Assembly (NCBI RefSeq): GCF_010550245.1
Contig: NZ_JAAGLU010000046.1
Span: forward strand, 1-64,000
DNA: 64,000 nucleotides
DNA from: Streptomyces sp. SID12501
GTDB lineage: Bacteria > Actinomycetota > Actinomycetes > Streptomycetales > Streptomycetaceae
Direction: 5' to 3'
Positions 7,632 through 15,683 of the stretch are shown here, in pieces. The stretch's first letter is position 1, and every line of letters starts with the position of its first letter. A program made the translations under genes and the position numbers. The notes beneath the pieces were generated by a model that saw nothing but the letters and a program-made list of their open reading frames with translations, did no database searches and was not told the origin of the DNA.

Positions 7632-9173
7632 ATGCGAACCGACTCTTCTTCCGGCACCCTGCCGGCGCGGGAGCACCTCCCGGCCGCGGCAGCCGGTACG
7701 CCTGTCCTGGACGTAGTGATCCCCGTCTACAACGAGGAGAAGGACCTCCAGCCATGCGTGCTCAGACTGCACGAGCACCTCAAGCGCACGTTCCCGTACG
7801 CGTTCCGCATCACGGTTGCGGACAACGCGTCCACGGACACCACTCCCCTGGTGGCGGCGCGGCTGGCGGCGGAGCTGCCGGAGGTCAGGTCCTTCCGGCT
7901 GGAGCAGAAGGGGCGCGGCCGAGCACTGCGGACAGTGTGGTCCGCGTCCGACGCGCCGATCCTCGCCTACATGGACGTCGACCTCTCGACCGACCTGAAC
8001 GCCCTCCTGCCGCTGGTGGCACCGCTGATCTCCGGTCACTCGGACCTCGCGATCGGCTCCCGGCTCGCCCGCTCCTCGCGCGTCGTGCGCGGTGCCAAGC
8101 GGGAATTCATCAGCCGGACCTACAACCTGATCCTGCGTGGCTCGCTCCAGGCCCGCTTCACGGACGCGCAGTGCGGATTCAAGGCCATCCGACGTGATGT
8201 CGCCCAGATCCTGCTGCCGCTCATCGAGGACACCGGCTGGTTCTTCGACACCGAGATGCTGGTGCTCGCCGAGCGCGCGGGCCTGCGCATCCACGAGGTA
8301 CCGGTCGACTGGGTCGACGACCCGGACTCGACCGTCCACATCGTCAAGACCGCGACCGACGACCTGAAGGGAGTGTTGCGCGTGGGCAAGGCACTCGCCA
8401 CCGGCTCGCTGCCGCTGGACCGGCTCGCCCGGCCCTTCGGCGACGATCCGCGCGACCGCGACATCAAGGACGTACCGAAGGGGCTGGCCCGCCAGCTCGT
8501 CGGATTCTGTGTGGTCGGCGGTATGTCGACCCTCTTCTACCTGGTGCTCTACAGCGCCTTCCGGGGCTTCGCCGGCTCGCAGATCGCCAACGCGCTCGCG
8601 CTGCTGGTCTCCGCCGTCGCGAACACCGCGGCCAACCGGCGCCTGACCTTCGGAGTGCGCGGCCGGGGCGGTGCGGTGCGCCACCAGGCGCAGGGCCTGG
8701 TCGTCTTCGGCATCGGGCTCGCCCTCACCAGCGGCTCGCTCGCCGCCCTCAACGCGGCGACCAGCGACCCCGGGCACTCCACGGAACTGGCGGTGCTCAT
8801 CGCCGCCAACCTCGCGGCGACGGTGCTGCGGTTCCTGCTCTTCAGGGCCTGGGTGTTCCCGGACGAGACCGACGAGCCGGCCTCGCCGTCGACGGTGGTC
8901 GCCTCACACCTGCCGAACTCGCCCGTCTACCAGGCCTACACCACAGGCCCGTACGCCAACGCTTCGCACAGCAACGCTTCGCACAGCAACGCTTCACACA
9001 ACAACGCTTCACACAACAACGTCAACAACGCCAACGCTTCGTACGGCAACTCGCCTTACCCCACTGACCAGTTCCGCGCCGGTGATGTCGCGGACCGCAC
9101 CTGGGGGGACCCGACCACGCGGCTCCAGCCGGTGCGCCCGCACGACAGCCAGGATCCGAGGAACCCGCGATGA
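7632..9173 (+). CDS. GT2 glycosyltransferase fused to a GtrA-like membrane domain
   Basis: The product is 513 aa. Residues about 20-255 form a GT-A family 2 domain (VLDVVIPVYNEEKDLQ, nucleotide-sugar DxD at about 115-117 in YMDVDLST, then GSRLARSS and FTDAQCGFKA). This matches dolichol-phosphate-mannose/polyisoprenyl-phosphate glycosyltransferases (B. subtilis YkcC/YkoT, GtrB). Residues about 280-420 carry four TM helices of the GtrA-like flippase family (QLVGFCVVGGMSTLFYLVLY). The tail is polar and Asn-rich with NASHS repeats. It probably makes and delivers a polyprenyl-phosphate sugar. Its stop overlaps the start of the GT39 gene (ATGA), indicating translational coupling. The gap from the kinase gene is only 14 bp. 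Confidence 0.88.
   Translation: MRTDSSSGTLPAREHLPAAAAGTPVLDVVIPVYNEEKDLQPCVLRLHEHLKRTFPYAFRITVADNASTDTTPLVAARLAAELPEVRSFRLEQKGRGRALRTVWSASDAPILAYMDVDLSTDLNALLPLVAPLISGHSDLAIGSRLARSSRVVRGAKREFISRTYNLILRGSLQARFTDAQCGFKAIRRDVAQILLPLIEDTGWFFDTEMLVLAERAGLRIHEVPVDWVDDPDSTVHIVKTATDDLKGVLRVGKALATGSLPLDRLARPFGDDPRDRDIKDVPKGLARQLVGFCVVGGMSTLFYLVLYSAFRGFAGSQIANALALLVSAVANTAANRRLTFGVRGRGGAVRHQAQGLVVFGIGLALTSGSLAALNAATSDPGHSTELAVLIAANLAATVLRFLLFRAWVFPDETDEPASPSTVVASHLPNSPVYQAYTTGPYANASHSNASHSNASHNNASHNNVNNANASYGNSPYPTDQFRAGDVADRTWGDPTTRLQPVRPHDSQDPRNPR
8957..9016 (+). repeat. Four tandem 15-bp units encoding an NASHS/NASHN repeat
   Basis: CAACGCTTCGCACAG appears twice, then CAACGCTTCACACAA twice, in frame within the tail of the GT2-GtrA gene. 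The unit encodes Asn-Ala-Ser-His-(Ser/Asn). The period keeps the frame, so copy number can change without breaking the protein. Confidence 0.9.
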
Positions 9174-11419
9174 CCACTCACTTCGACCAGACGACCCATT
9201 CGGGCCCGGGGGGTGCGAGCCCCTCGTATCCGCCGCCGGACTCAACTGCCGTACAGCAGAAGGCGGTTCCTGATTCGGCCGGGACGGCACCCTCGTCCGG
9301 TGAGCCCAAGCAGCCCTTCGTGGGCAGACTGTGGCGAGGCCGGCCCGAGGACCACCGGTGGGTACGGCCCGCGTTCCTCGCCACGCTGCTGGTGATCGGC
9401 GCGCTCTACACCTGGAACCTGACAGCCTCCGGATACGCCAACTCCTTCTACTCGGCGGCGGTTCAGGCCGGCAGCCAGTCCTGGAAGGCCTTCTTCTTCG
9501 GCTCCCTCGACTCGGCCAACGCCATCACCGTCGACAAGCCTCCGGCCTCGCTGTGGCCGATGGCGCTGTCGGTCCGGCTCTTCGGCCTCAACTCCTTCGC
9601 GATCCTGTTCCCGCAGGTCCTGATGGCCGTCGCCACGGCGGGTGTGCTGTACGCGTCCGTGCGGCGCCGGTTCAGCGCCACGGCCGGGTTCCTCACGATG
9701 GCGGCCTTCGCGGTGACGCCCGTCGCCGTGCTGATGTTCCGCTTCAACAACCCGGACGCGCTCCTCGCGCTCCTGATGGCCGCCGCGGTCTACGCGACCC
9801 AGCGTGCCATGGAGAAGGCCGAGACGAAGTGGCTGCTCTGGGCGGGTACGGCGATCGGTTTCGCCTTCCTGGTCAAGACGCTCCAGGCCTTCCTGATCCT
9901 GCCGGTGCTGGTACTGGTGTACATGATCTTCGCGCCGACCAGCGTCCGCAGGCGCATCGGACAGGTACTGGCCGCCGGGCTCGCGATGATCGTCGCGGGC
10001 GGCTGGTGGGTCGCGATCGTCGAGCTGTGGCCGGCGTCCTCGCGCCCCTACATCGGCGGCTCGCAGAACAACTCCTTCCTTGAACTGACCTTCGGCTACA
10101 ACGGACTTGGCCGTATCAACGGCGACGAGACCGGCAGTGTCGGTGGCGGTGGCGGCGGTGGCGGCACCGGAATGTGGGGCGAGACCGGCTGGAGCCGGAT
10201 GTTCAGCTCCGGCAGCGGCGGCCAGATCTCCTGGCTGATCCCGGCCGCGCTGATCCTGCTCGTCGCGGCGATCTGGGCCGGCCGCAAGGCCAAGCGCACG
10301 GACGCCGCCCGCGCCGGGCTCCTCCTCTGGGGCGGCTCGCTGCTGATCACCATGGTGATCTTCAGCTACATGCAGGGCATCTTCCACGACTACTACACCG
10401 TCGCCCTCGCCCCCTACATCGCGCCGCTGGTCGGCATGGGCGCGGCCCAGCTCTGGCAGGAGCGGGACAAGCTGTGGGCGTCGCTGACGCTCGCGGCTGC
10501 CACGACGGCCACCGCGGTCTGGGGTTACGTCCTTCTCAACCGCTCCTCCGACTACCTGCCCTGGCTGAAGTGGCTCGTGCTGGTGGGCGGTCTGGTGGCC
10601 GCGCTGGGGCTTGTCTTCATTAACCGGCTCGGGCATCAACTGGCCCTGGCTGTCGTCGGGTTGAGCTTCGTCACGGCGCTGGCCGGTCCGACCGCGTACT
10701 CCCTCACCACCCTCAACGAGGGTCACACCGGCTCGATCATCACGGCGGGTCCGTCCGTGTCGGGCGGTCGCGGTGGGTTCGGCGGCGGCGGTGGCGGCGG
10801 CGGTATGGGCGGCGGTCCTGGCGGCGGCACCACCCAGGGTGGCCAGCAGGGCACCCAGCAGGGTGGCGGCATGGGCCAGCCCCCGACAGGCGGCAACGGC
10901 GGCGGCTTCCCCGGCGGCGGCAACAACACCCAGGGCAACCAGCAGCAGGGCAACGGGAACACCCAGCAGGGTGGCCCCGGCGGCCGGACCGGTACGACCG
11001 GCGAGGGCGGCGGCATGGGCGGCGGCGGTGGCGTGGGCGGTCTGCTCAACGGCGCCAGCGTCACCAGCGAGGCCAAGGCCCTGCTGGAGAAGAACGCCGA
11101 CGACTACACCTGGGCCGCGGCGGCCATCGGCGCCCAGAACGCGGCGAGTTACCAGCTCTCCACCGGCGACCCGGTGATGGCGATCGGCGGCTTCAACGGT
11201 ACCGACCCGTCCCCGACGCTGGCCGAGTTCAAGAAGTACGTGGAGGACGGCAAGATCCACTACTTCATCTCCAGCGGCTCCGGCGGCGGTATGGGCGGCA
11301 GCAGCACCACGACGAGCACGTCGTCCCAGATCAGCTCGTGGGTCGAGAGCAACTTCAAGAAGGTGACGGTGGGTTCGGCCACCTTCTACGACCTGACCCA
11401 GCCGACGAGCAGCAGCTGA
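9170..11419 (+). CDS. GT39/ArnT-like polytopic glycosyltransferase (YkcB-like)
   Basis: The product is 749 aa. After about 60 disordered residues come about 12 TM helices of the PMT/ArnT fold. The first extracytoplasmic loop holds the acidic motif AITVDKPPASLWPMALSVRL (catalytic Asp of GT-C enzymes, here D in VDKPP). Later come RFNNPDALLALLMAAAVYA and FHDYYTVALAPYIAPLVG. A long Gly/Gln-rich linker (about residues 525-620, many GGGMGG and TQQGG units) leads to a soluble C-terminal domain (YTWAAAAIGAQNAASYQL, MAIGGFNGTDPSPTLAEFK), as in B. subtilis YkcB. It should use the polyprenyl-phosphate sugar made by the coupled GT2 to glycosylate a wall or surface acceptor outside the membrane. It is the last gene of the two-component operon and is followed by a strong hairpin. 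Confidence 0.85.
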   Translation: MTTHFDQTTHSGPGGASPSYPPPDSTAVQQKAVPDSAGTAPSSGEPKQPFVGRLWRGRPEDHRWVRPAFLATLLVIGALYTWNLTASGYANSFYSAAVQAGSQSWKAFFFGSLDSANAITVDKPPASLWPMALSVRLFGLNSFAILFPQVLMAVATAGVLYASVRRRFSATAGFLTMAAFAVTPVAVLMFRFNNPDALLALLMAAAVYATQRAMEKAETKWLLWAGTAIGFAFLVKTLQAFLILPVLVLVYMIFAPTSVRRRIGQVLAAGLAMIVAGGWWVAIVELWPASSRPYIGGSQNNSFLELTFGYNGLGRINGDETGSVGGGGGGGGTGMWGETGWSRMFSSGSGGQISWLIPAALILLVAAIWAGRKAKRTDAARAGLLLWGGSLLITMVIFSYMQGIFHDYYTVALAPYIAPLVGMGAAQLWQERDKLWASLTLAAATTATAVWGYVLLNRSSDYLPWLKWLVLVGGLVAALGLVFINRLGHQLALAVVGLSFVTALAGPTAYSLTTLNEGHTGSIITAGPSVSGGRGGFGGGGGGGGMGGGPGGGTTQGGQQGTQQGGGMGQPPTGGNGGGFPGGGNNTQGNQQQGNGNTQQGGPGGRTGTTGEGGGMGGGGGVGGLLNGASVTSEAKALLEKNADDYTWAAAAIGAQNAASYQLSTGDPVMAIGGFNGTDPSPTLAEFKKYVEDGKIHYFISSGSGGGMGGSSTTTSTSSQISSWVESNFKKVTVGSATFYDLTQPTSSS

Positions 11420-11448
11420 TCGGCAGCGACTGAGGGTTCTTTCCCTGG

Positions 11449-11482
11449 TGGTGGCCCGGAGCGATCTCGCTCCGGGCCACCA
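11449..11482 (+). terminator. Strong intrinsic terminator-like hairpin
   Basis: A perfect 16-bp inverted repeat (TGGTGGCCCGGAGCGA and its complement) with a 2-base centre lies 29 bp after the GT39 stop. There is no T run, as is common in Streptomyces. It insulates the operon from the DHA2 pump gene. Confidence 0.85.
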
Positions 11483-11493
11483 TTCTGCTATCT

Positions 11494-11531
11494 GTTGTAC
11501 GCCGTACAGGAACTGTTCTACGGTGTACAAC
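11494..11531 (+). promoter_or_regulatory. Palindromic TetR-type operator overlapping the promoter of the DHA2 pump
   Basis: A 38-bp imperfect palindrome runs from GTTGTACGCCGTA to TACGGTGTACAAC and abuts the start codon. Its left half contains a smaller perfect palindrome TGTACGCCGTACA; the right half contains TCTACGGTGTACA. A -35 TTGTAC (11495-11500) and -10 TACGGT (11519-11524) with an 18-bp spacer lie inside it, so repressor binding would occlude RNA polymerase. Transcription would begin at about the ATG, giving a leaderless mRNA. The likely repressor is the TetR encoded just after the pump. Confidence 0.7.
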
Positions 11532-13034
11532 ATGTCTACGTCCCCCCAAAGCGACGCTCGGAGCCAGGGCCACCCCCAGCGCTGGCTGATCCTCGGTGTC
11601 ATCTGTCTCGCGCAGCTCACCGTGCTGCTCGACAACACCGTCCTGAACGTCGCGATCCCCTCCCTCACCCGGGAGTTGGGCGCCGGTACCTCCGACATCC
11701 AGTGGATGATCAACGCGTACTCGCTGGTCCAGTCGGGCCTGCTGCTCACCGCAGGCAGCGCGGCCGACCGCTACGGCCGCAAGAAGATGCTGATCGCGGG
11801 CCTCGTCCTGTTCGGCGTGGGTTCACTGGCCGCCGGACTGGCCGACAGCACCGGCCAGTTGATCGCCGCCCGCGCCGGGATGGGCGTAGGCGGCGCGCTG
11901 TTGATGACGACCACTCTCGCCGTGGCGATGCAGATCTTCACGCCCGAGGAGCAGCCGAAGGCCATCGGTATCTGGGCCGCGGTGAACTCGCTGGGTTTCG
12001 CGACCGGCCCGCTCCTCGGCGGCTTCGTGCTGAACCACTTCTGGTGGGGGGCGATCTTCCTCATCAACATCCCGGTCGCGGCACTGGGGCTGGTGGCGGT
12101 CGTGGCCCTGGTCCCCGAGTCCAGGAACCCGACCGGCGACCGCCCGGACCTCCTCGGCGCCCTGCTCTCCACGATCGGCATGTCCTCGCTCGTGTTCGCG
12201 ATCATCTCCGGGCCCGAGCACGGCTGGACGTCCGGCCGGGTACTGGTTCCGGCGGCCGTCGCTGTCGTGGTGCTGGGTGCCTTCGCGTACTGGGAGAACC
12301 GGATCCCGTACCCCATGCTCGACATGCGCTTCTTCAGGAACCGCCGGTTCACGGGGGCGGTCTCGGGTGCGGTGCTGATCACCTTCGGGATGGGCGGGTC
12401 GCTCTTCCTGCTCACCCAGCACATGCAGTTCGTGCTCGGATACGGCCCCCTGGAGGCCGGGCTGCGTACGGCACCGCTCGCGCTCGCCATCGTGGCACTC
12501 AACTTCACCGGTGTGTCCGCGAAATGGGCGACCAGGCTCGGGACCCCCCTCGCCATCGGGCTGGGCATGACACTCATGGCGTGCGGCCTGGTCTCCATCG
12601 CGACGGTCGCCTCCGGCGGTTACGCCGGTACGTTGCTGGGCCTGCTGCTCATCGGAACGGGGGCCGCGGTGGCCAGCCCTGCGATGGCCCACGCGATCAT
12701 GAGCTCGATTCCGCCGGAGAGGGCCGGCGTCGGGGCGGGGATCAACGGCACGGTGGCGGAGTTCGGGCAGGGGCTGGGCGTCGCGGTGCTCGGCGCGGTG
12801 CTGAACTCGCGGTTCGCGGCGCTTGTTTCGGTGGCGGCGGGTTCCCTGCCGGGGGCGTTGGCGGAGGCGGGGTCGGTTGCTGAGAGGACGCGGATCACTG
12901 AGGCGTTCGCCTCCGGGCTGGAGAGCAGTCAGTTGGTGGGGGCGGGAGCGGTGTTGCTCGGTGGGGTGGTCGCTGCGGTGTTGTTGCGCAGGGCTGAGCG
13001 GGCAGAGTCTGGGGTGGGTGTGGGCGCCTCGTAG
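11532..13034 (+). CDS. DHA2-family (14-TM) MFS multidrug efflux transporter
   Basis: The product is 500 aa. Motif C and motif D1-type sequences are present: LDNTVLNVAIPSLTREL in TM1, GSAADRYGRKKMLIAGL (motif A between TM2 and TM3), WAAVNSLGFATGPLLGG (motif C, antiporter signature in TM5) and NFTGVSAKWATRLG. Fourteen hydrophobic segments fit the QacA/SmvA/EmrB DHA2 group: proton-driven export of cationic drugs or similar compounds. ATG 11532 directly follows the operator palindrome and lacks a ribosome binding site, consistent with leaderless expression. The TetR gene 117 bp downstream on the same strand is the presumed regulator. Confidence 0.9.
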   Translation: MSTSPQSDARSQGHPQRWLILGVICLAQLTVLLDNTVLNVAIPSLTRELGAGTSDIQWMINAYSLVQSGLLLTAGSAADRYGRKKMLIAGLVLFGVGSLAAGLADSTGQLIAARAGMGVGGALLMTTTLAVAMQIFTPEEQPKAIGIWAAVNSLGFATGPLLGGFVLNHFWWGAIFLINIPVAALGLVAVVALVPESRNPTGDRPDLLGALLSTIGMSSLVFAIISGPEHGWTSGRVLVPAAVAVVVLGAFAYWENRIPYPMLDMRFFRNRRFTGAVSGAVLITFGMGGSLFLLTQHMQFVLGYGPLEAGLRTAPLALAIVALNFTGVSAKWATRLGTPLAIGLGMTLMACGLVSIATVASGGYAGTLLGLLLIGTGAAVASPAMAHAIMSSIPPERAGVGAGINGTVAEFGQGLGVAVLGAVLNSRFAALVSVAAGSLPGALAEAGSVAERTRITEAFASGLESSQLVGAGAVLLGGVVAAVLLRRAERAESGVGVGAS

Positions 13035-13067
13035 TTCGGGGGTTCTGTTCGATTGCGGGTGCGGCGG

Positions 13068-13112
13068 CGTCGTGGTTTTCGCGCAGTTCCCCGCGCCCCT
13101 GAAGAGGCGCCT
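13068..13112 (+). repeat. Fragment of a common Streptomyces intergenic repeat
   Basis: The stretch from CGTCGTGGTTTTCGCGCAG to CCCCGCGCCCCTGAAGAGG matches, from memory, a motif found in many Streptomyces intergenic regions. A related but longer copy lies at 58605-58692 in this window. It sits in the 117-bp gap between the pump and its regulator. Confidence 0.45.
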
Positions 13113-13151
13113 AGCATGACCTTCGTTTGAAAGCTGACGAAAGGTACGGCC

Positions 13152-14021
13152 ATGGTGAGGGCAGCCGAGGGGCCGACGCGGACCAGTGTGTGGCTGGACG
13201 GCAAAGCCGTGCGCCGAGGTGGCGGCGGTCGCGCCGGGCAGCCCTCCGGGCTGGACCGGGACCGGATCACCGAGGTGACCGTCCGGTTGCTGGACGCGGA
13301 GGGACTGGCCAGGTTCTCGATGCGGCGGCTGGCCGCCGAGCTGAACGTCACGGCGATGTCCGTCTACTGGTACGTCGACACCAAGGACGACCTGCTCGAA
13401 CTCGCCCTCGACGCCGCCTGCGCCGAACTGCGCCTGTCCGATCCGGAACGGGGCCCGGACGCCGACGCCGAGGACTGGCGGGACCAACTGCGCGTGCTGG
13501 CCGGCGAGTACCGCGCCCTGCTGGTCCGCCACCCCTGGGTGTCGCCGCTCGCCGGGACCTACCTCAACATCGGCCCGCACTCGCAGGCCTTCTCGCGTGC
13601 CGTCCAGCGCGTGCTGCGCCGTACCGGCCTGCCCGCGCGGGGCCTCACGGGCGCCATCGCCGCCGTCTTCCAGTTCGTGTACGGATTCGGCACGATCGAG
13701 GGCCACTTCATCGCCCGCTGCACGGACGCGGGGATGACCCAGGACGCCTACTTCCAGCACGCCATGAGCGCGGTGGAGGCCGCCCCTGAGGCCGCCGAGT
13801 TCATCCAGGAGTCGGCGGACATGATGGCGGCGCGGGGCGGCGGCACGGTGGAGGAGATGCGCGAGCGGGACTTCGACTTCGCCCTGGAGCTGCTGGTGGC
13901 GGGGATCGAGGCGATGGTGACCCGGGTGGGCGGAATCAGCCCCTCCGGGGGTCCGACCCCGGACCCCTCAGGGACGGCCCCTACTCCGGCGGAGCCAGCC
14001 GCGCCGGGAACCCGCCCGTAG
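13152..14021 (+). CDS. TetR-family repressor with TetR_C (tetracycline-repressor-like) C-terminal domain
   Basis: The product is 289 aa. The N-terminal HTH lies at about residues 37-85: LDRDRITEVTVRLLDAEGL, then FSMRRLAAELNVTAMSVYWY with the recognition helix VTAMSVYWYV, then TKDDLLELALDA. A long all-helical ligand domain follows, similar to the TetR/ActR class C-terminal domain, then a Pro/Thr-rich tail. The adjacent DHA2 pump and the TGTAC-type palindrome at 11494 make it the likely local repressor of drug efflux. The AAAGGTA before ATG 13152 is a weak ribosome binding site. Its 3' end overlaps the convergent PPOX gene by 41 bp. Confidence 0.88.
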   Translation: MVRAAEGPTRTSVWLDGKAVRRGGGGRAGQPSGLDRDRITEVTVRLLDAEGLARFSMRRLAAELNVTAMSVYWYVDTKDDLLELALDAACAELRLSDPERGPDADAEDWRDQLRVLAGEYRALLVRHPWVSPLAGTYLNIGPHSQAFSRAVQRVLRRTGLPARGLTGAIAAVFQFVYGFGTIEGHFIARCTDAGMTQDAYFQHAMSAVEAAPEAAEFIQESADMMAARGGGTVEEMRERDFDFALELLVAGIEAMVTRVGGISPSGGPTPDPSGTAPTPAEPAAPGTRP

Positions 14022-14451
14022 CCACCGGACCCCACTTCTCCGGCGTCACCCGGATGATCGACTTGCCCTGCTTGACCATCGCCTCGCGGTACTCGTCCCA
14101 GTCCGGGTGCTCACCGGAGATGTTCCGGAAGTACTCCACGAGCGGCTCGACCGAGTCCGGGGAGTCGATGACCTCCGCCGTGCCGTCGATCTGGACCCAC
14201 GGCCCGTTCCACTCGTCGCTCAGCACGAGCAGGCTGACGCGCTCGTCCCGCTTGGCGTTGCGCGTCTTGGCGCGCTCGGGGTACGTCGACATGACGACCC
14301 TCCCCGAGTCGTCGACCCCGCAGGTCAGCGGCGAGGCCTGGGGGGACCCGTCCGCGCGCCGGGTGAGGAGGATCGCCCGGTGGCGCGGCCGTACGAAGTC
14401 GAGCAGCTCGGCCAGGGACACGGCGGTGTTCGTAGCGATGTTCGGTGCCAT
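13981..14451 (-). CDS. PPOX-class F420-dependent oxidoreductase (pyridoxamine-phosphate-oxidase fold)
   Basis: The product is 156 aa with a split beta-barrel. Motifs are FVRPRHRAILLTRRADGSPQ, SPLTCGVDDSGRVVMSTYPE, RAKTRNAKRDERVSLLVL and GPWVQIDGTAEVIDSPDSVE. The R..K..N...P/DP order is that of mycobacterial F420-binding FDOR-B proteins rather than FMN-dependent PdxH. The reaction is probably reduction of an unknown substrate with F420H2. ATG 14451 is a good start (MAPNIATNTAVSLAELLDFV). The 3' end overlaps the tetR 3' end head-on (13981-14021), so the two mRNAs share antisense tails. Confidence 0.85.
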   Translation of the reverse strand: MAPNIATNTAVSLAELLDFVRPRHRAILLTRRADGSPQASPLTCGVDDSGRVVMSTYPERAKTRNAKRDERVSLLVLSDEWNGPWVQIDGTAEVIDSPDSVEPLVEYFRNISGEHPDWDEYREAMVKQGKSIIRVTPEKWGPVATGGFPARLAPPE

Positions 14452-14848
14452 GGCGCCAGCCTAGGCGCAGGGGGCCTCAGGACCTCCCGGATACGCCGGG
14501 CACGGCCGTCATCTCCACCCGGCCGGACCGGCCTGTCCGGGCTTCGAGCGGTTCGGAGAACAGGTCACCACCGCCAAGGAAAGGTACGTGGGCTGTTCGA
14601 GTCGACGGTGGGAAATTCCGCCGACACTTTCCGGTGGCGTTCGATCAGTTCCGGCTTGCTCCCGGCCGGGGGCGGTTCGAGATGCGGGGGCCGCCGCAGA
14701 GCGTGGTGGGTAGGTGCCCCGGCGGTGGTGCGGGGTCGCGCGGCGGTAGCGCCTGCGGAGCGTGACGAGTACGCATGGCCGCGCCCGGCTGGTCCGTGGA
14801 TCCTCGAACGTCGGCCGAAGCCTGGCCGGGCGGGCGGCTGCCGAAGGG
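14452..14848. other. 397-bp interval without a recognisable gene; carries one copy of a 39-bp direct repeat
   Basis: Frames on both strands are compositional shadows. Bases 14730-14768 match 16168-16206 at 35 of 39 positions in the same orientation. Together the two copies bracket the SDR/MerR pair. Confidence 0.5.
14730..14768 (+). repeat. Direct repeat, left copy, flanking the SDR/MerR cassette
   Basis: Both copies begin GCGGGGTCGCGCGGCGG and end TGCGGAGCGTGACGA, with four mismatches in the 7-base centre. The second copy is at 16168-16206. Confidence 0.8.
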
Positions 14849-15559
14849 TCAGGCGGCGGGAACCGCCTGCGGATAGAGCACGCTCGGGTCGGCGGACAGG
14901 GCCGCCTTGAGCTGGACGCTGTTGTTGTCGGCGAGGATCTCCATCCTTCCGGCCTCGATACCGTCGAGGGCGGCGCGCACGACATCGGCGGGGTCGTTCT
15001 TCTCCACGTCCCACCCGGCCATCATGTCGGTGTCGGTGCTGGCCAGGTGCAGGCCCGTCACCGCGGTTTTCTGGCCCGCGAGTTCGAGGCGGATGCCGTT
15101 GGTGAGGCTCCACGCCGCCGCCTTCGACGCGCTGTAGGCGTTGGCCCCGTCGTAGGCGAGCCAGGACATCGCCGACAGGACGTTGAGGATGGCCCCGCCG
15201 CCGTTGGCGGCCAGGACGGGGGTGAACGCCCGGACCACGTTGAGGGTGCCGAAGTAGTTGGTGTCCATCTCCAGCCGTATCTTCTCGGGATCCCCGGTGA
15301 CGAGGTTCTGCTGGGTGAAGACGCCGGCATTGTTGATCAGGAGGGTGACGTCCGAGGCCGCGCCCGCCGCGGCGGCGACCGAAGCCGGATCGGTGATGTC
15401 GAGCCGCAGTACCTCTACACCGGGGAGGTCGACGAGGTGGGGGGTGCGCGCGGTCGCGTAGACCTTGGTGGCGCCCCGGTGCAGGAGCTGTTGGGCGAAG
15501 TGCCTGCCGATGCCGCGGTTGGCGCCGGTGACGAGGGCGACGGAACCGGTGATCTTCAT
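14849..15559 (-). CDS. Short-chain dehydrogenase/reductase (SDR) family oxidoreductase
   Basis: The product is 236 aa, a classical SDR length. The cofactor loop is TGANRGIGRHFAQQLL (TGxxxGxG). NNAG is present in LINNAGVF. The catalytic Ser is in NVLSAMSWLA and YxxxK is in YSASKAA. R/T residues after strand 2 (ATARTPH) suggest NADP preference. The gene is divergent from the merR gene 125 bp away, and the shared intergenic region carries a MerR-type operator inside a 20-bp-spaced promoter that points at this gene. The regulator therefore probably activates it in response to an unknown inducer. ATG 15559 follows GGAGAGT. Confidence 0.88.
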   Translation of the reverse strand: MKITGSVALVTGANRGIGRHFAQQLLHRGATKVYATARTPHLVDLPGVEVLRLDITDPASVAAAAGAASDVTLLINNAGVFTQQNLVTGDPEKIRLEMDTNYFGTLNVVRAFTPVLAANGGGAILNVLSAMSWLAYDGANAYSASKAAAWSLTNGIRLELAGQKTAVTGLHLASTDTDMMAGWDVEKNDPADVVRAALDGIEAGRMEILADNNSVQLKAALSADPSVLYPQAVPAA

Positions 15560-15621
15560 GGGGACTCTCCTGGCAGTGGTGAGGTGATTCCTGTCCGGGC
15601 TGTCCGGCCTGTTCGCGGGTT

Positions 15622-15653
15622 ACGCTAGAACCTGACGTTGACGTCAGAGGCAA
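15622..15653 (-). promoter_or_regulatory. MerR-type operator/promoter for the SDR gene
   Basis: On the minus strand, -35 TTGCCT (15648-15653) and -10 TAGCGT (15622-15627) are separated by 20 bp. The spacer holds the inverted repeat CTGACGTCAACGTCAG (15632-15647). Over-long 19-20-bp spacers with a central dyad are the hallmark of MerR-activated promoters, so the adjacent merR product probably remodels this promoter. Confidence 0.75.
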
Positions 15654-15683
15654 GGAATGTGATCCAGGTCATAGGGGGCGTTG

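Noticed and set aside
8957..9016. CRISPR-like spaced repeats in the GT2 gene tail
   Set aside because: Units are contiguous with no spacers, in frame in a coding region, and only 15 bp long. No CRISPR array or cas gene was seen anywhere in the window.
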